DNA of 64,000 nucleotides from PALSA-612 sp963711315 (GCA_963711315.1 CAVQDQ010000002.1:682001-746000); one strand, 5' to 3'. Shown: positions 37,345 to 46,519, numbered from the stretch's first letter. Notes: generated by a model not told the origin, from the letters alone. Made by a program: numbers and translations.

Positions 37345-38996
37345 ACCTCGACCACCACAGGCAGGATGAGGGGCCGTCTCCGCGTCTTGTCATAGACGAG
37401 CTGCCCGAGGTCGTCGTGAAGGTGCTGTTGCAGCAGCTTGATCTCGAGGATGCCCTGCGAAAGCAGCGCTTCCAGCACCGAGCCCGCCTGCGAGCGCAAG
37501 TCCTCGAGCAGCTCGTCCGCCTCCGCGAAGCCGCGCGCGATCAGCTCCGGCGTCGCCGTCGCCCGGCCGTTCGAGCTGGAGAGCGTCGCCACGACGATCA
37601 CCACACCGTCCTCGGACAGGCGCCGCCGGTCGCGCAGTGCGACGTCCGAGATGTCGCCTACGGCGAGGCCGTCCACGAACATGACGCCGGAGTCGACGCG
37701 ATCGGCAAGCCGCACGCCGTCCGCCGAGAGCTCGACGACGGAGCCGTTCTCGGCGAGCACGATCGACTTCGCCGGCAGGCCTGCCTCCTGGGCCATCCGC
37801 GCCTGGGCGGCGAGCATCCGGTACTCGCCGTGCACGGGCATCACGGCCTTGGGTCGCACGAGGCCGATCACCGTGCGGATCTCCTCCGAGTTGCCGTGCC
37901 CGGAGACGTGCACCGGCGCGATCTCGTGATGCAGCACTTCCGCGCCGGCGCGCGCGAGCTGGTTGATCGTGTCGTGCACGCGCAGCTCGTTGCCAGGGAC
38001 AGCCTTCGCAGAGATGATCACCGTGTCGCCGCGCTCGACGTCGACCGTGGGATGGTCGTGGTACGCGATCCGCGTCAGCGCGGACAGCGGCTCTCCCTGG
38101 CTTCCCGTGCAGAGGACGAGCACCTTGTCCGGCGCGTAGTTGTCGAGCTCGTCCGGCTTCACGAGCGCCTCGTCGGGCACCTCCATGTAGCCGAGCGCGC
38201 GCGCGATGTTGAGGTTCTTGCGCATCGACCGGCCCACCACGCATACCTTGCGACCACTCTCGAGGGCGACGTCGACCGCCTGCTGCATGCGGTGGACGTT
38301 GGAGGCAAACGAGGCAACGAGTATCCGCCCTTTGCGCAAAGGGATGATCTGGCGGAACGCCTCTCCGACGAGCCTCTCCGACCCGGTGTAACCGGGCCGC
38401 TCGGCGTTCGTCGAGTCGCCGAGCAGGAGATCGACGCCGAGGTTGCCGAGCTCTGCCAGTCGCCCCACGTCGGTCCTGAAGCCGTCCACGGGCGTGTGAT
38501 CGAGCTTGTAGTCCGACGTGTGGAGGATGCGCTGGCCGCCGACCTCCACGACGACGCCGGCGTTGTCGGGTATGGAGTGCGCCATCCGCACGAGCTCCAG
38601 ACGGAACGGCCCTTCCTCGACGGGCCCGTCCTCGGGCACGACCTCGACGAGCTCGGTGCGGTCGGTCAGCTTGTGCTCGGCGAGCTTCGACTGGACGAGG
38701 CCAAGTGTGAGCCGCGTGCCGAGGATTCTCGGCACGTCCACCTCGCGCAGAAGGTACGGCAGGCCGCCCACGTGATCCTCGTGTGCGTGCGTGAGCACGA
38801 CGGCGTCAACGGGGCGCCCGCGATCTGCGAGGTACGAGATGTCAGGGAGCACGAGGTCGACGCCGAGATGCTCGTCCCGCGGGAACGCGAGGCCCGCATC
38901 GATGACGAGACACCCGCCGTCACCCTCGACGACGGTCATGTTCTTCCCCACCTCGCCGAGGCCGCCGAGCGGGATGATGCGGACGGGATCAGCCAT
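37341..38996 (-). CDS. rnj: Ribonuclease J
   Basis: This 551-residue metallo-beta-lactamase/beta-CASP RNase has 5' exonuclease and endonuclease activity. The metal site is VLTHAHEDHVGGLPYLL, with ILHTSDYKLDHTPVDG and LLGDSTNAERPGYTGSE. The beta-CASP part has IIPLRKGRILVASFASNVHR, CTGSQGEPLSALTRIA, HVSGHGNSEEI and MPVHGEYRML. A C-terminal oligomerisation domain is present. It is intact. The neighbour dapA matches the dapA-rnj order of Bacillus and actinobacteria. Confidence 0.97.
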   Translation of the reverse strand: MADPVRIIPLGGLGEVGKNMTVVEGDGGCLVIDAGLAFPRDEHLGVDLVLPDISYLADRGRPVDAVVLTHAHEDHVGGLPYLLREVDVPRILGTRLTLGLVQSKLAEHKLTDRTELVEVVPEDGPVEEGPFRLELVRMAHSIPDNAGVVVEVGGQRILHTSDYKLDHTPVDGFRTDVGRLAELGNLGVDLLLGDSTNAERPGYTGSERLVGEAFRQIIPLRKGRILVASFASNVHRMQQAVDVALESGRKVCVVGRSMRKNLNIARALGYMEVPDEALVKPDELDNYAPDKVLVLCTGSQGEPLSALTRIAYHDHPTVDVERGDTVIISAKAVPGNELRVHDTINQLARAGAEVLHHEIAPVHVSGHGNSEEIRTVIGLVRPKAVMPVHGEYRMLAAQARMAQEAGLPAKSIVLAENGSVVELSADGVRLADRVDSGVMFVDGLAVGDISDVALRDRRRLSEDGVVIVVATLSSSNGRATATPELIARGFAEADELLEDLRSQAGSVLEALLSQGILEIKLLQQHLHDDLGQLVYDKTRRRPLILPVVVEV

Positions 38997-39034
38997 CGGG
39001 ACCCAGTGTATGGTGCTTCGATCTCGAGCGATGG

Positions 39035-39913
39035 TTAGGCGGGAACGAGCACGCCGAGCCGCTCCAGGCAGCTGCGCACCTGTGCGAGCTGGTCTTCCGT
39101 CGCCTCGACCAGCGGTAGTCGCAGGCCGCCCACCTCATGCCCGAGCAGGTTGAGCGCAGCCTTGATCGCGATCGGGTTCGTTTCCACCTTGAGCAAGTCG
39201 AAAGCCGCCTCGAGCTCCTCGTCGATCCGGCGCGCCTCGACGTGGTCGCCCGTTTTGTAGAGGCGGATCATCTCCTTCACGCGAGGACCGACGACGTGCG
39301 TGTGCACGCATACCCCGCCCACGCCGCCGAGCTCGAGGAAGGGAAAGACGAGATTGTCGTCGCCGGCATAGAGGTCCAGTCCTGTTTCCTCGACGATGAA
39401 GCGTGCCTCGTGGTGGTCGTCGTTCGCCTGCTTCACCGCCGTGACGTTCTCGATCTCGGCGAGCTTCGCCATCGTCTCCGGCTCGATGTTGATCACCACG
39501 CGGCCGGGAATGTTGTAGACGATCACCGGGCGGTCGGAGACGGCCGCGATCGCCTTGAAGTGCTCGACGATCCCTCGCTGCGGGGGCTTCGAGTAGTACG
39601 GGGTGACGACGAGGAAGCCGTCCACGCCGATCTGGTGCGCCTTCTCGGTGAGGTGTATCGACTCTGCGGTCGAGTACGTGCCTGTACCTGCGATCACGGT
39701 TGCCTGCTCGCCGACGGCGCCGACGGCGACGTGGAAGAGCTCCAGGCGTTCGTCCTCGGACAGCGTCGGCGACTCGCCGGTCGTGCCCGCGACCACGAGA
39801 CCGTCCGAGCCGTTCTTGAGGAGGTAATGCGCGAGCGTGGCGAAGCGGTGGAAGTCGACCGAGCCGTCCTCGCGGAACGGCGTCACGATCGCCGTCAGGA
39901 CTTCGCCGAGCAT
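39035..39913 (-). CDS. dapA: 4-hydroxy-tetrahydrodipicolinate synthase
   Basis: DapA condenses pyruvate and aspartate semialdehyde at the entry to the DAP/lysine pathway. Markers are LTAIVTPFREDGSVDFHRF, VAGTTGESPTLSEDERLELF, VTPYYSKPPQRGIVEHF, the tyrosine in YNIPGRVVINI and the Schiff-base lysine in TAVKQAND. The length is 292 residues. ATG 39913 starts at the conserved N terminus; the frame stays open far upstream but that part is not conserved. Confidence 0.96.
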   Translation of the reverse strand: MLGEVLTAIVTPFREDGSVDFHRFATLAHYLLKNGSDGLVVAGTTGESPTLSEDERLELFHVAVGAVGEQATVIAGTGTYSTAESIHLTEKAHQIGVDGFLVVTPYYSKPPQRGIVEHFKAIAAVSDRPVIVYNIPGRVVINIEPETMAKLAEIENVTAVKQANDDHHEARFIVEETGLDLYAGDDNLVFPFLELGGVGGVCVHTHVVGPRVKEMIRLYKTGDHVEARRIDEELEAAFDLLKVETNPIAIKAALNLLGHEVGGLRLPLVEATEDQLAQVRSCLERLGVLVPA

Positions 39914-39948
39914 CACCGTAAGGATACTCGGCGCATTGCCGAGACCCT

Positions 39949-40434
39949 TTACAGCGTCTCCTCGTAGATCGCGCAGAGCGCCTCGTCGACGAAGACGAAC
40001 CGCACCTCGTCGAAGCGGTCCGCACGCTCGGACACGGCCGCGACGGCTACCGGCGCGGCCCGTTCCGGCGGATAGCCGTAGATGCCCGTCGAAAGCGCAG
40101 GGAAGGCGATCGTCCTGCAGCCCAAACTCTGAGCAACCTCGAGTGCCCGGCGGTGAGCTGAGGCGAGCAGTTCGGCCTCCTGCTCGTCGCCGCCTCGCCA
40201 AACCGGACCGACAGCGTGGACGACGTAGCGGGCGGGTAGCCGACCCGCCCCCGTGGCCTTGGCGTCTCCGGTCGCGCAGCCTCCCAGCGTCGCGCATTCC
40301 TCGAAGATCTCGTCGCCTCCCGCGCGCCGGATCGCACCACAGACGCCCCCGCCTGGTGCCAGTGACTCGTTCGCCGCGTTGACGATCGCGTCGACCTCCT
40401 GCGTCGTGAGGTCGCCGACGACGAACGTGATCAC
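39949..40434 (-). CDS. Macro-domain protein (ADP-ribosyl hydrolase / O-acetyl-ADP-ribose deacetylase type)
   Basis: A 161-residue stand-alone macro domain. It has VGDLTTQEVDAIVNAANESL, GGGVCGAIRRAGGDEIFEEC, YVVHAVGPVW and the phosphate loop PALSTGIYGYPPERAAPVAV. The NAAN asparagine and GGGV loop of the MacroD-type active site are conserved. It likely removes ADP-ribose or acetyl groups. It is placed between dapB and dapA by a GTGA overlap, an unusual insertion in a lysine gene pair. Confidence 0.93.
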   Translation of the reverse strand: MITFVVGDLTTQEVDAIVNAANESLAPGGGVCGAIRRAGGDEIFEECATLGGCATGDAKATGAGRLPARYVVHAVGPVWRGGDEQEAELLASAHRRALEVAQSLGCRTIAFPALSTGIYGYPPERAAPVAVAAVSERADRFDEVRFVFVDEALCAIYEETL

Positions 40435-41039
40435 AACAACGTGTCGAGGCCGACCGTGAGGCCGGGCGGCAGGTCGCGGACGCGGTCGAGCGCGAGCAGC
40501 ACGCCGGGCACGTACGCCTCACGCGAGAACGCGTCGTGGCGGATCGTCAGCAACTGGCCCTCTGCTGCGAGCAGCACTTCCTGGTGGGCCACGAGGCCGG
40601 GTAGGCGAACGGAGTGGATGGTCACGTCGCCGCCCATCGCCTCCGCAGTCGCCTTGGCGGTTCCGGAGGGAGCGTCGACCTTCGCCTCGTTGTGCGCCTC
40701 CACGATCTCAGCGCGGGGCAGGTGTTTCGCAGCCTCCGCGGCGAAGCGCATCATGAGTACGCCGCCGAGCGCGAAGTTCGGCGCGAAGAAGACTGGGACT
40801 CCAGCGGCAACAGCCTTCTCCCCCGCGCCCGCAAGATCGGCGCCGCTCGTGCCGACGACGCAAGGCACGCCCGCGTTGACGGCCGCCTCGACGTTTGCCA
40901 CGACCGCGTCCGGCACCGTGAAGTCGACCATCGCGTCGGCTGCGGCGAGATCGTCGACGAGCTCGTGTCCGGCTGCCTCGAGTGCCGGCGCGAGCACGGA
41001 TCCCACCTTCCCGTGCCGCCCGTTGAACAGCACCTTCAC
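40431..41039 (-). CDS. dapB: 4-hydroxy-tetrahydrodipicolinate reductase (short form)
   Basis: DapB reduces hydroxy-tetrahydrodipicolinate with NAD(P)H. The short Rossmann start is MKVLFNGRHGKVGSVLAPAL. DFTVPDAVVANVEAAVNAGV and VVGTSG follow, then FAPNFALGGVLMMRFAAEAA and the catalytic EAHNEAKVDAPSGTA. Of the usual HH pair the first histidine is kept and the second is Asn; the lysine is kept. At 202 residues it is about 45-60 shorter than most DapB, mainly in the N-terminal cofactor domain. Confidence 0.9.
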   Translation of the reverse strand: MKVLFNGRHGKVGSVLAPALEAAGHELVDDLAAADAMVDFTVPDAVVANVEAAVNAGVPCVVGTSGADLAGAGEKAVAAGVPVFFAPNFALGGVLMMRFAAEAAKHLPRAEIVEAHNEAKVDAPSGTAKATAEAMGGDVTIHSVRLPGLVAHQEVLLAAEGQLLTIRHDAFSREAYVPGVLLALDRVRDLPPGLTVGLDTLL

Positions 41040-41104
41040 GGCGCGAGGTTAGCGGCCTCGCGTGCTCGACGCGTCGCCGTCTGCGTCTCGTCGATCGCTG
41101 GGAG

Positions 41105-41575
41105 CTAGCCTCCTCCGCCCCCGATCGGCGGCGATGCCTTCAGCGTCGCCTCGAGCCCGCGAACAAGCGCATCCTTCTCGCTGTTCGAGAGCCTGGCCTT
41201 CGGGTGATTCGGCATCCAGGCGTAGTAGAAGGGCGGCATCCCGCCTCCCTGCACGGCCTCGACGATGTCGGAGACGCTGGTGTCCTGCGGCCTGTCCCAT
41301 TCCGAGAAGTTCAGCGTCGAGCGCCCGCCATTGACGTCGTTCTCCGCGAGCCACGACGCGGGCGCGACATTCGTGTACCAGGGCCACTTCGTTTCGTTGC
41401 TGTGACAGTCGAAACACGCGCCGGCCACGAGCTCGCGGGTCTTCGGCGAGTCCCACGCCGGCTCCCTGGTGACCGCTGGATTCGAGTGATCTCGGCCATA
41501 CGGGACCGCCTGGATGAGCAGGAGGAGTCCGACGGCACCGAGCGCGATGTAGGCCAGCAGGCGCCTCCAGCTCAT
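41105..41575 (-). CDS. Membrane-anchored heme-binding protein (Haem_bd family)
   Basis: This protein has one N-terminal membrane helix (LLAYIALGAVGLLLLIQAVP) and an extracytoplasmic domain with a single c-type heme motif, ACFDCHSNETKWPWYTNVAP. The conserved SWLAENDVNGGRSTLNFSEW block is typical of Haem_bd. A late methionine in GGGMPPFYYAWM may be the second heme ligand. ATG 41575 is chosen because it puts the helix at the N terminus. It may work with the cytochrome c encoded about 5 kb away; that link is inference. Confidence 0.85.
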   Translation of the reverse strand: MSWRRLLAYIALGAVGLLLLIQAVPYGRDHSNPAVTREPAWDSPKTRELVAGACFDCHSNETKWPWYTNVAPASWLAENDVNGGRSTLNFSEWDRPQDTSVSDIVEAVQGGGMPPFYYAWMPNHPKARLSNSEKDALVRGLEATLKASPPIGGGGG

Positions 41576-41735
41576 CTCATGGCCGCGGATTCTCACCCGT
41601 GCAACATGTCCGACGGTGCGGATGTACGCATCCGCGATGTCGCGGGGCCCGGGTTCGGCGAACTACGCACCGGTGAGAAGTGCCTTCGCTGGTCGGCTAC
41701 TACATGCCGCGCCGTCCGTCCCGCAGCGGCTAGAG

Positions 41736-41772
41736 GAGCCTCACCGGTCGATCCAACCGGCCGGTGAGGCTC
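41736..41772 (-). terminator. 12-bp perfect hairpin downstream of the secreted-protein gene
   Basis: GAGCCTCACCGG at 41736-41747 pairs fully with CCGGTGAGGCTC at 41761-41772 across a 13-base loop. It follows the stop at 41790 on the minus strand. There is no clear U tract on that strand, while the plus strand has TTTT about 8 bases later. It is a likely transcription stop or mRNA end structure. Confidence 0.62.
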
Positions 41773-41789
41773 GATCGTCGTTTTCGCGG

Positions 41790-42218
41790 CTAGGCTCGCT
41801 GCCAGAGCGGGTACGTCAGCGTCTGGAAACGGCCGCCGCAGGGGTCGCTGCCGACGGACACCGTGGTGAGCTTCAGGTTCCCGTTCTTGACCGACCAGCG
41901 GTACCGGCCGCCGCCCTTGAAGCCTGCTGCCAGGCAGAACGGGTCATGCCTGAAGGTCATTCCCCGGCCGGTGGCCGTGTAGTCACCATTCGTCCACTTG
42001 TCGAGCGGGTTGAAGGCGCGGTATGTGCCGTCCGGCTCGAGGACGAGCCTCCACACACCGACGGCTCGTGGATCGACGAATCCCTGGTCGATCAACTGGG
42101 CCTTCGTCATGCGCGCCTTCCACTCTCCGGCGTAGGGCTTCGTCGCAGCCGCTCCGAGGCTCGCGGCTATGCTCACCGCCGCAAAAAGCGCCGTTCCTGC
42201 GATCGCGGCTCGTCTCAT
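41790..42218 (-). CDS. Secreted protein of unknown function
   Basis: This 142-residue exported protein has a signal peptide (MRRAAIAGTALFAAVSIAAS) cleaved near GAAA. The mature part has a beta-rich, lipocalin-like pattern: AGEWKARMTKAQLIDQGF, WRLVLEPDGTYRAFNP, YRWSVKNGNLKLTTVS. There are two cysteines (DPFCLAAG and SDPCGGRF). GAAGGAGGCAAG precedes ATG 42218, fixing the start. It diverges from the SARP regulator gene, which may control it. Confidence 0.75.
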   Translation of the reverse strand: MRRAAIAGTALFAAVSIAASLGAAATKPYAGEWKARMTKAQLIDQGFVDPRAVGVWRLVLEPDGTYRAFNPLDKWTNGDYTATGRGMTFRHDPFCLAAGFKGGGRYRWSVKNGNLKLTTVSVGSDPCGGRFQTLTYPLWQRA

Positions 42219-42335
42219 TCTTGCCTCCTTCGGTTTGGGCCCGACGTGCTCGGGCATTGCGGGGACGGTGGCCCACGGGGGTTGCAGGCCGCGGTGATCC
42301 GCGGTAAACACGCCGGTTAACCGGGAGGTGAGTAG

Positions 42336-44101
42336 TTGGAGTTCAGGATCCTCGGAGCAATGGAGGTCGAAGCGGGCGACCGGCTGCTCGACCTCGGCGG
42401 CAGCAAGCAGCGCGGCGTCCTGGCGATGCTCGTCCTCCGCGCCGGGAACGTCGTCTCGACCGACGCACTCATCGACGGGCTCTGGGGCGAGCGGCCGCCG
42501 GCAACCGCCGCCAAGTCGCTCCAGGTGTATGTCTCACGGCTGAGGAAGGCGCTCGGCGAGAACGCGATCGTGACGCGCTCTCCGGGGTACCTCCTCGCCG
42601 CCACGCCTGAAGAGGTCGATCTCGGCCGCTTCGAGCGCCTCGTCGAAGAGGCGCAGCACGAGGCGCCCGACGGAGCGGCCGCGCTCCTCACGGGCGCTCT
42701 GGGGCTCTGGCGAGGTACCGCACTCGCCGACCTTGCCGAGGAGCCTTTCGCTCGAGCGGAGATCGCGCGACTCGAGGAGCAACGGTTGGCGGCGCTCGAA
42801 GACCGCATCGACGCCGACCTCGCTCTCGGTAGGCATGCGTCCGTCGTGGCCGAGCTCGAAGGGCTCGTTCACACCCATCCGTACCGGGAACGCCTGAGGG
42901 GACAGCTCATGCTGGCGCTCTATCGCTCGGGACGCCAGGCGGATGCGCTCGATGCCTATCGGGATGGCCGTAGTGCCCTCGCCGAGCAGCTGGGGCTGGA
43001 GCCGGGTCACGACCTCAAGGACCTGGAGCGACGCATTCTCTCGCAGGATCCATCCCTAGCCGCACCCGCCGATCCGGACGTCCCCCCCAGCGCGCATCGC
43101 AGACGACCGAGCCGCCGGGCCGTTGTCCTCCTGGGAGCGCTGGCGGCGGCGGCAACGGCCGGCGTGACGATGGCCGTCCTCGAGCTCGCCGACGCGGATA
43201 CCAACGCGCCGATCGTTGCCCAGGCGAACTCCGCCGCCGTCATCGACCCCGCAACGAACGCTGTCGTCGGCGTCGTCCCGCTGGGAGAGCGCCCGACGCG
43301 AATCGCCGCCCACGGCGACGACGTCTGGGTGCTGCTTCCCGACAGGGGCACGGTTTCGCATCTGAGCGGCTCTGAGCGCACGCTGCTGGGAACGGTCGGT
43401 GTAGGCAGCACGGCAAGCGGCCTGGCGGCGGAAGACCGTGGTGTGTGGGTCTCGGACGCGCGCACCGGCCGCGTCACGCTCATTGATCGCGAGCGACTGA
43501 CGGTTGCAGCGACCGCCAGGACAAGAGGACGACCGCTCGTTGGTCCATACGCGGACGCAGGGTTGCTCGCGATGGGATTTGGCTCGCTCTGGTTCGCCTC
43601 AGGCGAACAGACGATCAGCCGCATCGATCCGCGGACAGGTCGCGTCACGGCGCGCATACGGCCGGTCTCGACGGGCGAGTCGGACGGTGCGATCACGACC
43701 GGCGCCGGTTCCGTCTGGGTTGCAGGTCCCGTTCAAGGGTCCCCGCTCACCCGCATCGACCCGAGGAGCAACAGCGGTGCTGGCCAGGATCGCGCTCTCG
43801 AAGTTCCGATCGGGCGGCGCAACGGTGGCCGGAGGCAACGTATGGGTCGCCGACCCTGGAGGCGACAAGGTGTGGCGCGTCGATCCGATGAGAAACGTTC
43901 CGGTGTCCACTACTGAGGTAGGGCGCTGCGCCGATAGGAGTCGTCTCAGGTCACGGCTCGGTGTGGGTTGCGAACGCCGGTGACGGTACCGTGTCTCGCA
44001 TCGACCCGGTCACGGGACGGGTCATCCGCACGATCGCTGTCGGTGGAAGCCCGAACGGCCTTGCCGTAACGGACGACGCGGTCTGGGTGACGGTCGGTTA
44101 A
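42336..44101 (+). CDS. AfsR/SARP-type regulator with BTAD, membrane helix and beta-propeller (frameshifted)
   Basis: An OmpR-like winged helix comes first (EFRILGAMEVEAGDRLL, SLQVYVSRLRKALGENAIVT). The BTAD domain follows (DLGRFERLVEEAQHEAPDG, LRGQLMLALYRSGRQADALD, AYRDGRSALAEQLGLEPG), then one membrane helix (AVVLLGALAAAATAGVTMAV). About seven 40-residue repeats of NHL/YVTN type close the protein (VWVLLPDRGTVSHL, VWVSDARTGRVTLIDRE, VWVANAGDGTVSRIDPVTG). This looks like a membrane sensor whose outer propeller signals to a DNA-binding domain. Frame breaks lie near 43772 and 43915. GGGAGGTGAG precedes the TTG start. Confidence 0.8.
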
Positions 44102-45394
44102 GCGGCGGCGCGGCGCGGGTAGCCCGGGGTGCACGCGCTCCACTGCGGCGAGGAACCGTTCCTCGCTCGGCCCGATGCCCGCTGCGGAGAGCTGCTCCGG
44201 CGCCAATAGCAGTGCCGCCAGCTCGGCGAGGCCGGACTGTTCGACGGCGTCGACCTCGGCGATCACGCGATCGAGCGACAACAGCTCGGTGTCCGTGATC
44301 AGCGCCTTGCCGAGCCGGCTCATGCGGTTCGATGTCGACTCCATGGAAAGCACCATGCGGCCCTTGAGGTTCTCCTTCGCCCGCTCCAGCTCGGCGTCGC
44401 TCACATTGCCCGCCGCAACGTCCGCGATCTGCTCGGCGACGATCGCGAGGCACGGCTCGAGGTTCTCCTCGCGGGTCCCGATGTAGACGCCGACCTGGCC
44501 TGTGTCCGAGTACTGGCCCGCGAAGGAGTAGACCGCGTATGCCATGCCCCGCTTCTCGCGGATCTCCTGGAACAGGCGGGACGACGCGGAGCCGCCGAGG
44601 ATGGCGTCGAGCACGGAGGCCGCGAACCTGCGGCGGTCGGAGCGCGAGATCCCCGTCGCGCCGACGCAGACGTGGTACTGCTCGGTGTCCTTCCGCTGAA
44701 AGCGCAGGCCGGACGGCGGAGGCTTCACGAGCGGCTTCCGCACCGACGCGCCAGCCTGCGGAGGCTCGACGCGCTGGTGGGCGGCGCGCTCGAGCAGCGG
44801 CAGCAGATGGTCGTGCTCGAGATTGCCGGCCGCTGCGACGACGATGTTGCCGGCTCGGTACGTCTGACGGTGGTACGCGGCCAGTGAGCGCTTGCTGACG
44901 GACGAGATCACGCCTGCGCGCCCGATCACCGGCCTGCCCAGCGCGTGGTTGCCGAAGACCGCCTCTGCCAGGAGATCATGGACGAGATCCTGCGGCGTGT
45001 CCTCGACCATTGCGATCTCCTCCAGCACCACCTCCCGCTCCGCGTCGAGATCCGCGAATGTCGGTGCGAAGACCATGTCTGCCATCACGTTGAGCGCACG
45101 CTCGAGATGACGGTCGGGGACGCGTGCGTAGACGACCGTGGACTCGCGCGACGTCGCAGCGTTGAGCTCGCCGCCCATCTCGTCGAAGATCTCGGCGATC
45201 TCCTGCGCCGAGTACGAGCGCGTGCCCTTGAAGAGCAGGTGCTCGATGAAGTGCGTGACGCCGGCCTTCGCGCCCGGCTCGTCGCGCGAGCCGGCGCCGA
45301 TCCAGAAGCCGAGCGAGACGGAGCGCACGTGGTCGAGGCGCTCGGTGATGAGGCGCTCACCAGAGTCGAGCTCCGAGATGACGTACTCCTGCAC
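43946..45394 (-). CDS. M16-family zinc peptidase
   Basis: This is a processing-protease-like M16 peptidase. The inverted zinc motif is HFIEHLLFKGT with the downstream glutamate in EREVVLEEIAMVEDTPQD. The second domain has GILGGSASSRLFQEIREKRG-like sequence (ILGGSASSRLFQEIREKRGM) and YTFAGQ-type YSFAGQYSDTG. The conserved protein should end near 44101, about 431 residues. The open frame continues to 43946, antisense to the SARP gene end. A TAA one base out of frame sits at the expected end, so the tail may reflect an indel. The GTG 45394 start is tentative. It lies downstream of pnp, as in Bacillus (mlpA). Confidence 0.9.
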   Translation of the reverse strand: MQEYVISELDSGERLITERLDHVRSVSLGFWIGAGSRDEPGAKAGVTHFIEHLLFKGTRSYSAQEIAEIFDEMGGELNAATSRESTVVYARVPDRHLERALNVMADMVFAPTFADLDAEREVVLEEIAMVEDTPQDLVHDLLAEAVFGNHALGRPVIGRAGVISSVSKRSLAAYHRQTYRAGNIVVAAAGNLEHDHLLPLLERAAHQRVEPPQAGASVRKPLVKPPPSGLRFQRKDTEQYHVCVGATGISRSDRRRFAASVLDAILGGSASSRLFQEIREKRGMAYAVYSFAGQYSDTGQVGVYIGTREENLEPCLAIVAEQIADVAAGNVSDAELERAKENLKGRMVLSMESTSNRMSRLGKALITDTELLSLDRVIAEVDAVEQSGLAELAALLLAPEQLSAAGIGPSEERFLAAVERVHPGLPAPRRRLTDRHPDRVVRYGKAVRASTDSDRADDPSRDRVDARHGTVTGVRNPHRAVT

Positions 45395-45503
45395 CGGAAG
45401 ATCGTAGCCGCGAGCCGGGCTTGGTCTTCCGTTGTCTGGCCCGCGAACGGGGTAGCTGACGGTGAGGATCGAGGCCCGTGTGCGCGCGGCCGATCATCGT
45501 CAT

Positions 45504-46039
45504 ATGCGCGGAGCACTACGTCGCCCGATCATCACCTTCAGCCTCGGGCTGCTTGCAGCCGGAGCGCTGTTCGCAGGCGGTGTGGCCTACGGCGCAGGCG
45601 ACGACGAGATCAGCGCGTGCGTCCAGAAGGGAAACGGCACGCTCTATCTCGCCGGTGGAAAGACGTGTAGGCCCGGTGACTCGTCCATCGCATGGGGCAT
45701 GGAGGGACCGCCCGGCGCTATGGGTCCGTCTGGCCCGCAAGGGACAGCCAGGGCCTGCCGGCGCATCGGGCCCCCAGGGACGCACCGGGCTCGGCGGCAG
45801 CCTTCTCGGGCACGTTCAAGAGCCCGAACGGCCAGTACTCGATAGCCGTCCTCGACACGGGCATCGAGCTGAAAGGCCCCGGCGGCAAGCTCAAGGTCAC
45901 CGGCGGCAACCTCACGCTGGAAGGCACGGTGGCGCTGCTGCTCAACTCACCGATCCTGTCCATGAACGGTGGTTGCACGCGCGCCATGCGCCAGAACGGC
46001 ACCGGCTCGACCCCGTCGGCGTCCGTCTACACCTGCTGA
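45504..46039 (+). CDS. Secreted protein with a short collagen-like stretch (frameshifted)
   Basis: A signal peptide (PIITFSLGLLAAGALFAGGV) is followed by DEISACVQKGNGTLYLAGGK. A short Gly-x-y collagen-like run comes next (EGPPGAMGPSGPQG, then PGPAGASGPQG). The C-terminal domain has FSGTFKSPNGQYSIAVLDTG and IELKGPGGKLKVTGGNLTLE, which suggests a beta-helix. The frame changes near 45740 and 45795. A two-cysteine tail ends the protein. The start is ATG 45504. Such proteins are usually surface-exposed; the function is unknown. Confidence 0.68.
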
Positions 46040-46048
46040 GACCCTCTC

Positions 46049-46519
46049 CTAGAAGCCGAGCCGCACCTCGGTGAAATACCAGTACGCGGACGTCGACCAG
46101 AGCGTCACGATCACCGCGAACAGCGTGCCGCCGACAAGGGGCAGGGTCCAGCGCGGATGGTCGTGGTCGTGGACGAAGAAGATCTTCACCGCGAACACGC
46201 CGTAGAAGAACGAGCCGGCGATCGAATGTGCGAGCGTGCGAGGCTCGCTCGAGTCGAAGCCGAGGATGAAGATGCAGTGGAAGGCCACGGGCAGCGTGCA
46301 GAGGAACGCGAGCCGGCCGGACCAGCGGTGGATGCGCTTCACCTGCTCGTGGGGTAGGCGAACGACGCCCTGGAGGTGGCCGAAGATCCGGGCCGCGGTC
46401 AGCACCTGGACGAGCGCGAGGATGACGGCGGCCGTCGCGAACCACGCCTTGCCGGCGATCGTCGACGAGAACACCGACGTCACGATGTCCGTATAGGTCG
46501 ATTCGACGCTCGCGAGCAT
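46049..46519 (-). CDS. DUF6529-like four-helix membrane protein
   Basis: This 156-residue protein has four hydrophobic helices. Histidines near the helix ends (QVKRIHRWSGRLAFLC, PVAFHCIFILGFD, TLAHSIAGSFFYGVFAVKIF) resemble the heme-ligand pattern of b-type cytochromes such as b561. It diverges from a cytochrome c gene only 32 bases away. The pair may pass electrons across the membrane; heme binding is inferred, not shown. Confidence 0.72.
   Translation of the reverse strand: MLASVESTYTDIVTSVFSSTIAGKAWFATAAVILALVQVLTAARIFGHLQGVVRLPHEQVKRIHRWSGRLAFLCTLPVAFHCIFILGFDSSEPRTLAHSIAGSFFYGVFAVKIFFVHDHDHPRWTLPLVGGTLFAVIVTLWSTSAYWYFTEVRLGF

Noticed and set aside
37326..39038. A 570-codon ORF antisense to rnj
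   Set aside because: RNase J on the other strand is intact and fully conserved.
39914..40522. An N-terminal extension of DapA reaching 40522
   Set aside because: The extra residues are unconserved, lie over the macro-domain gene, and DapA starts normally at 39913.
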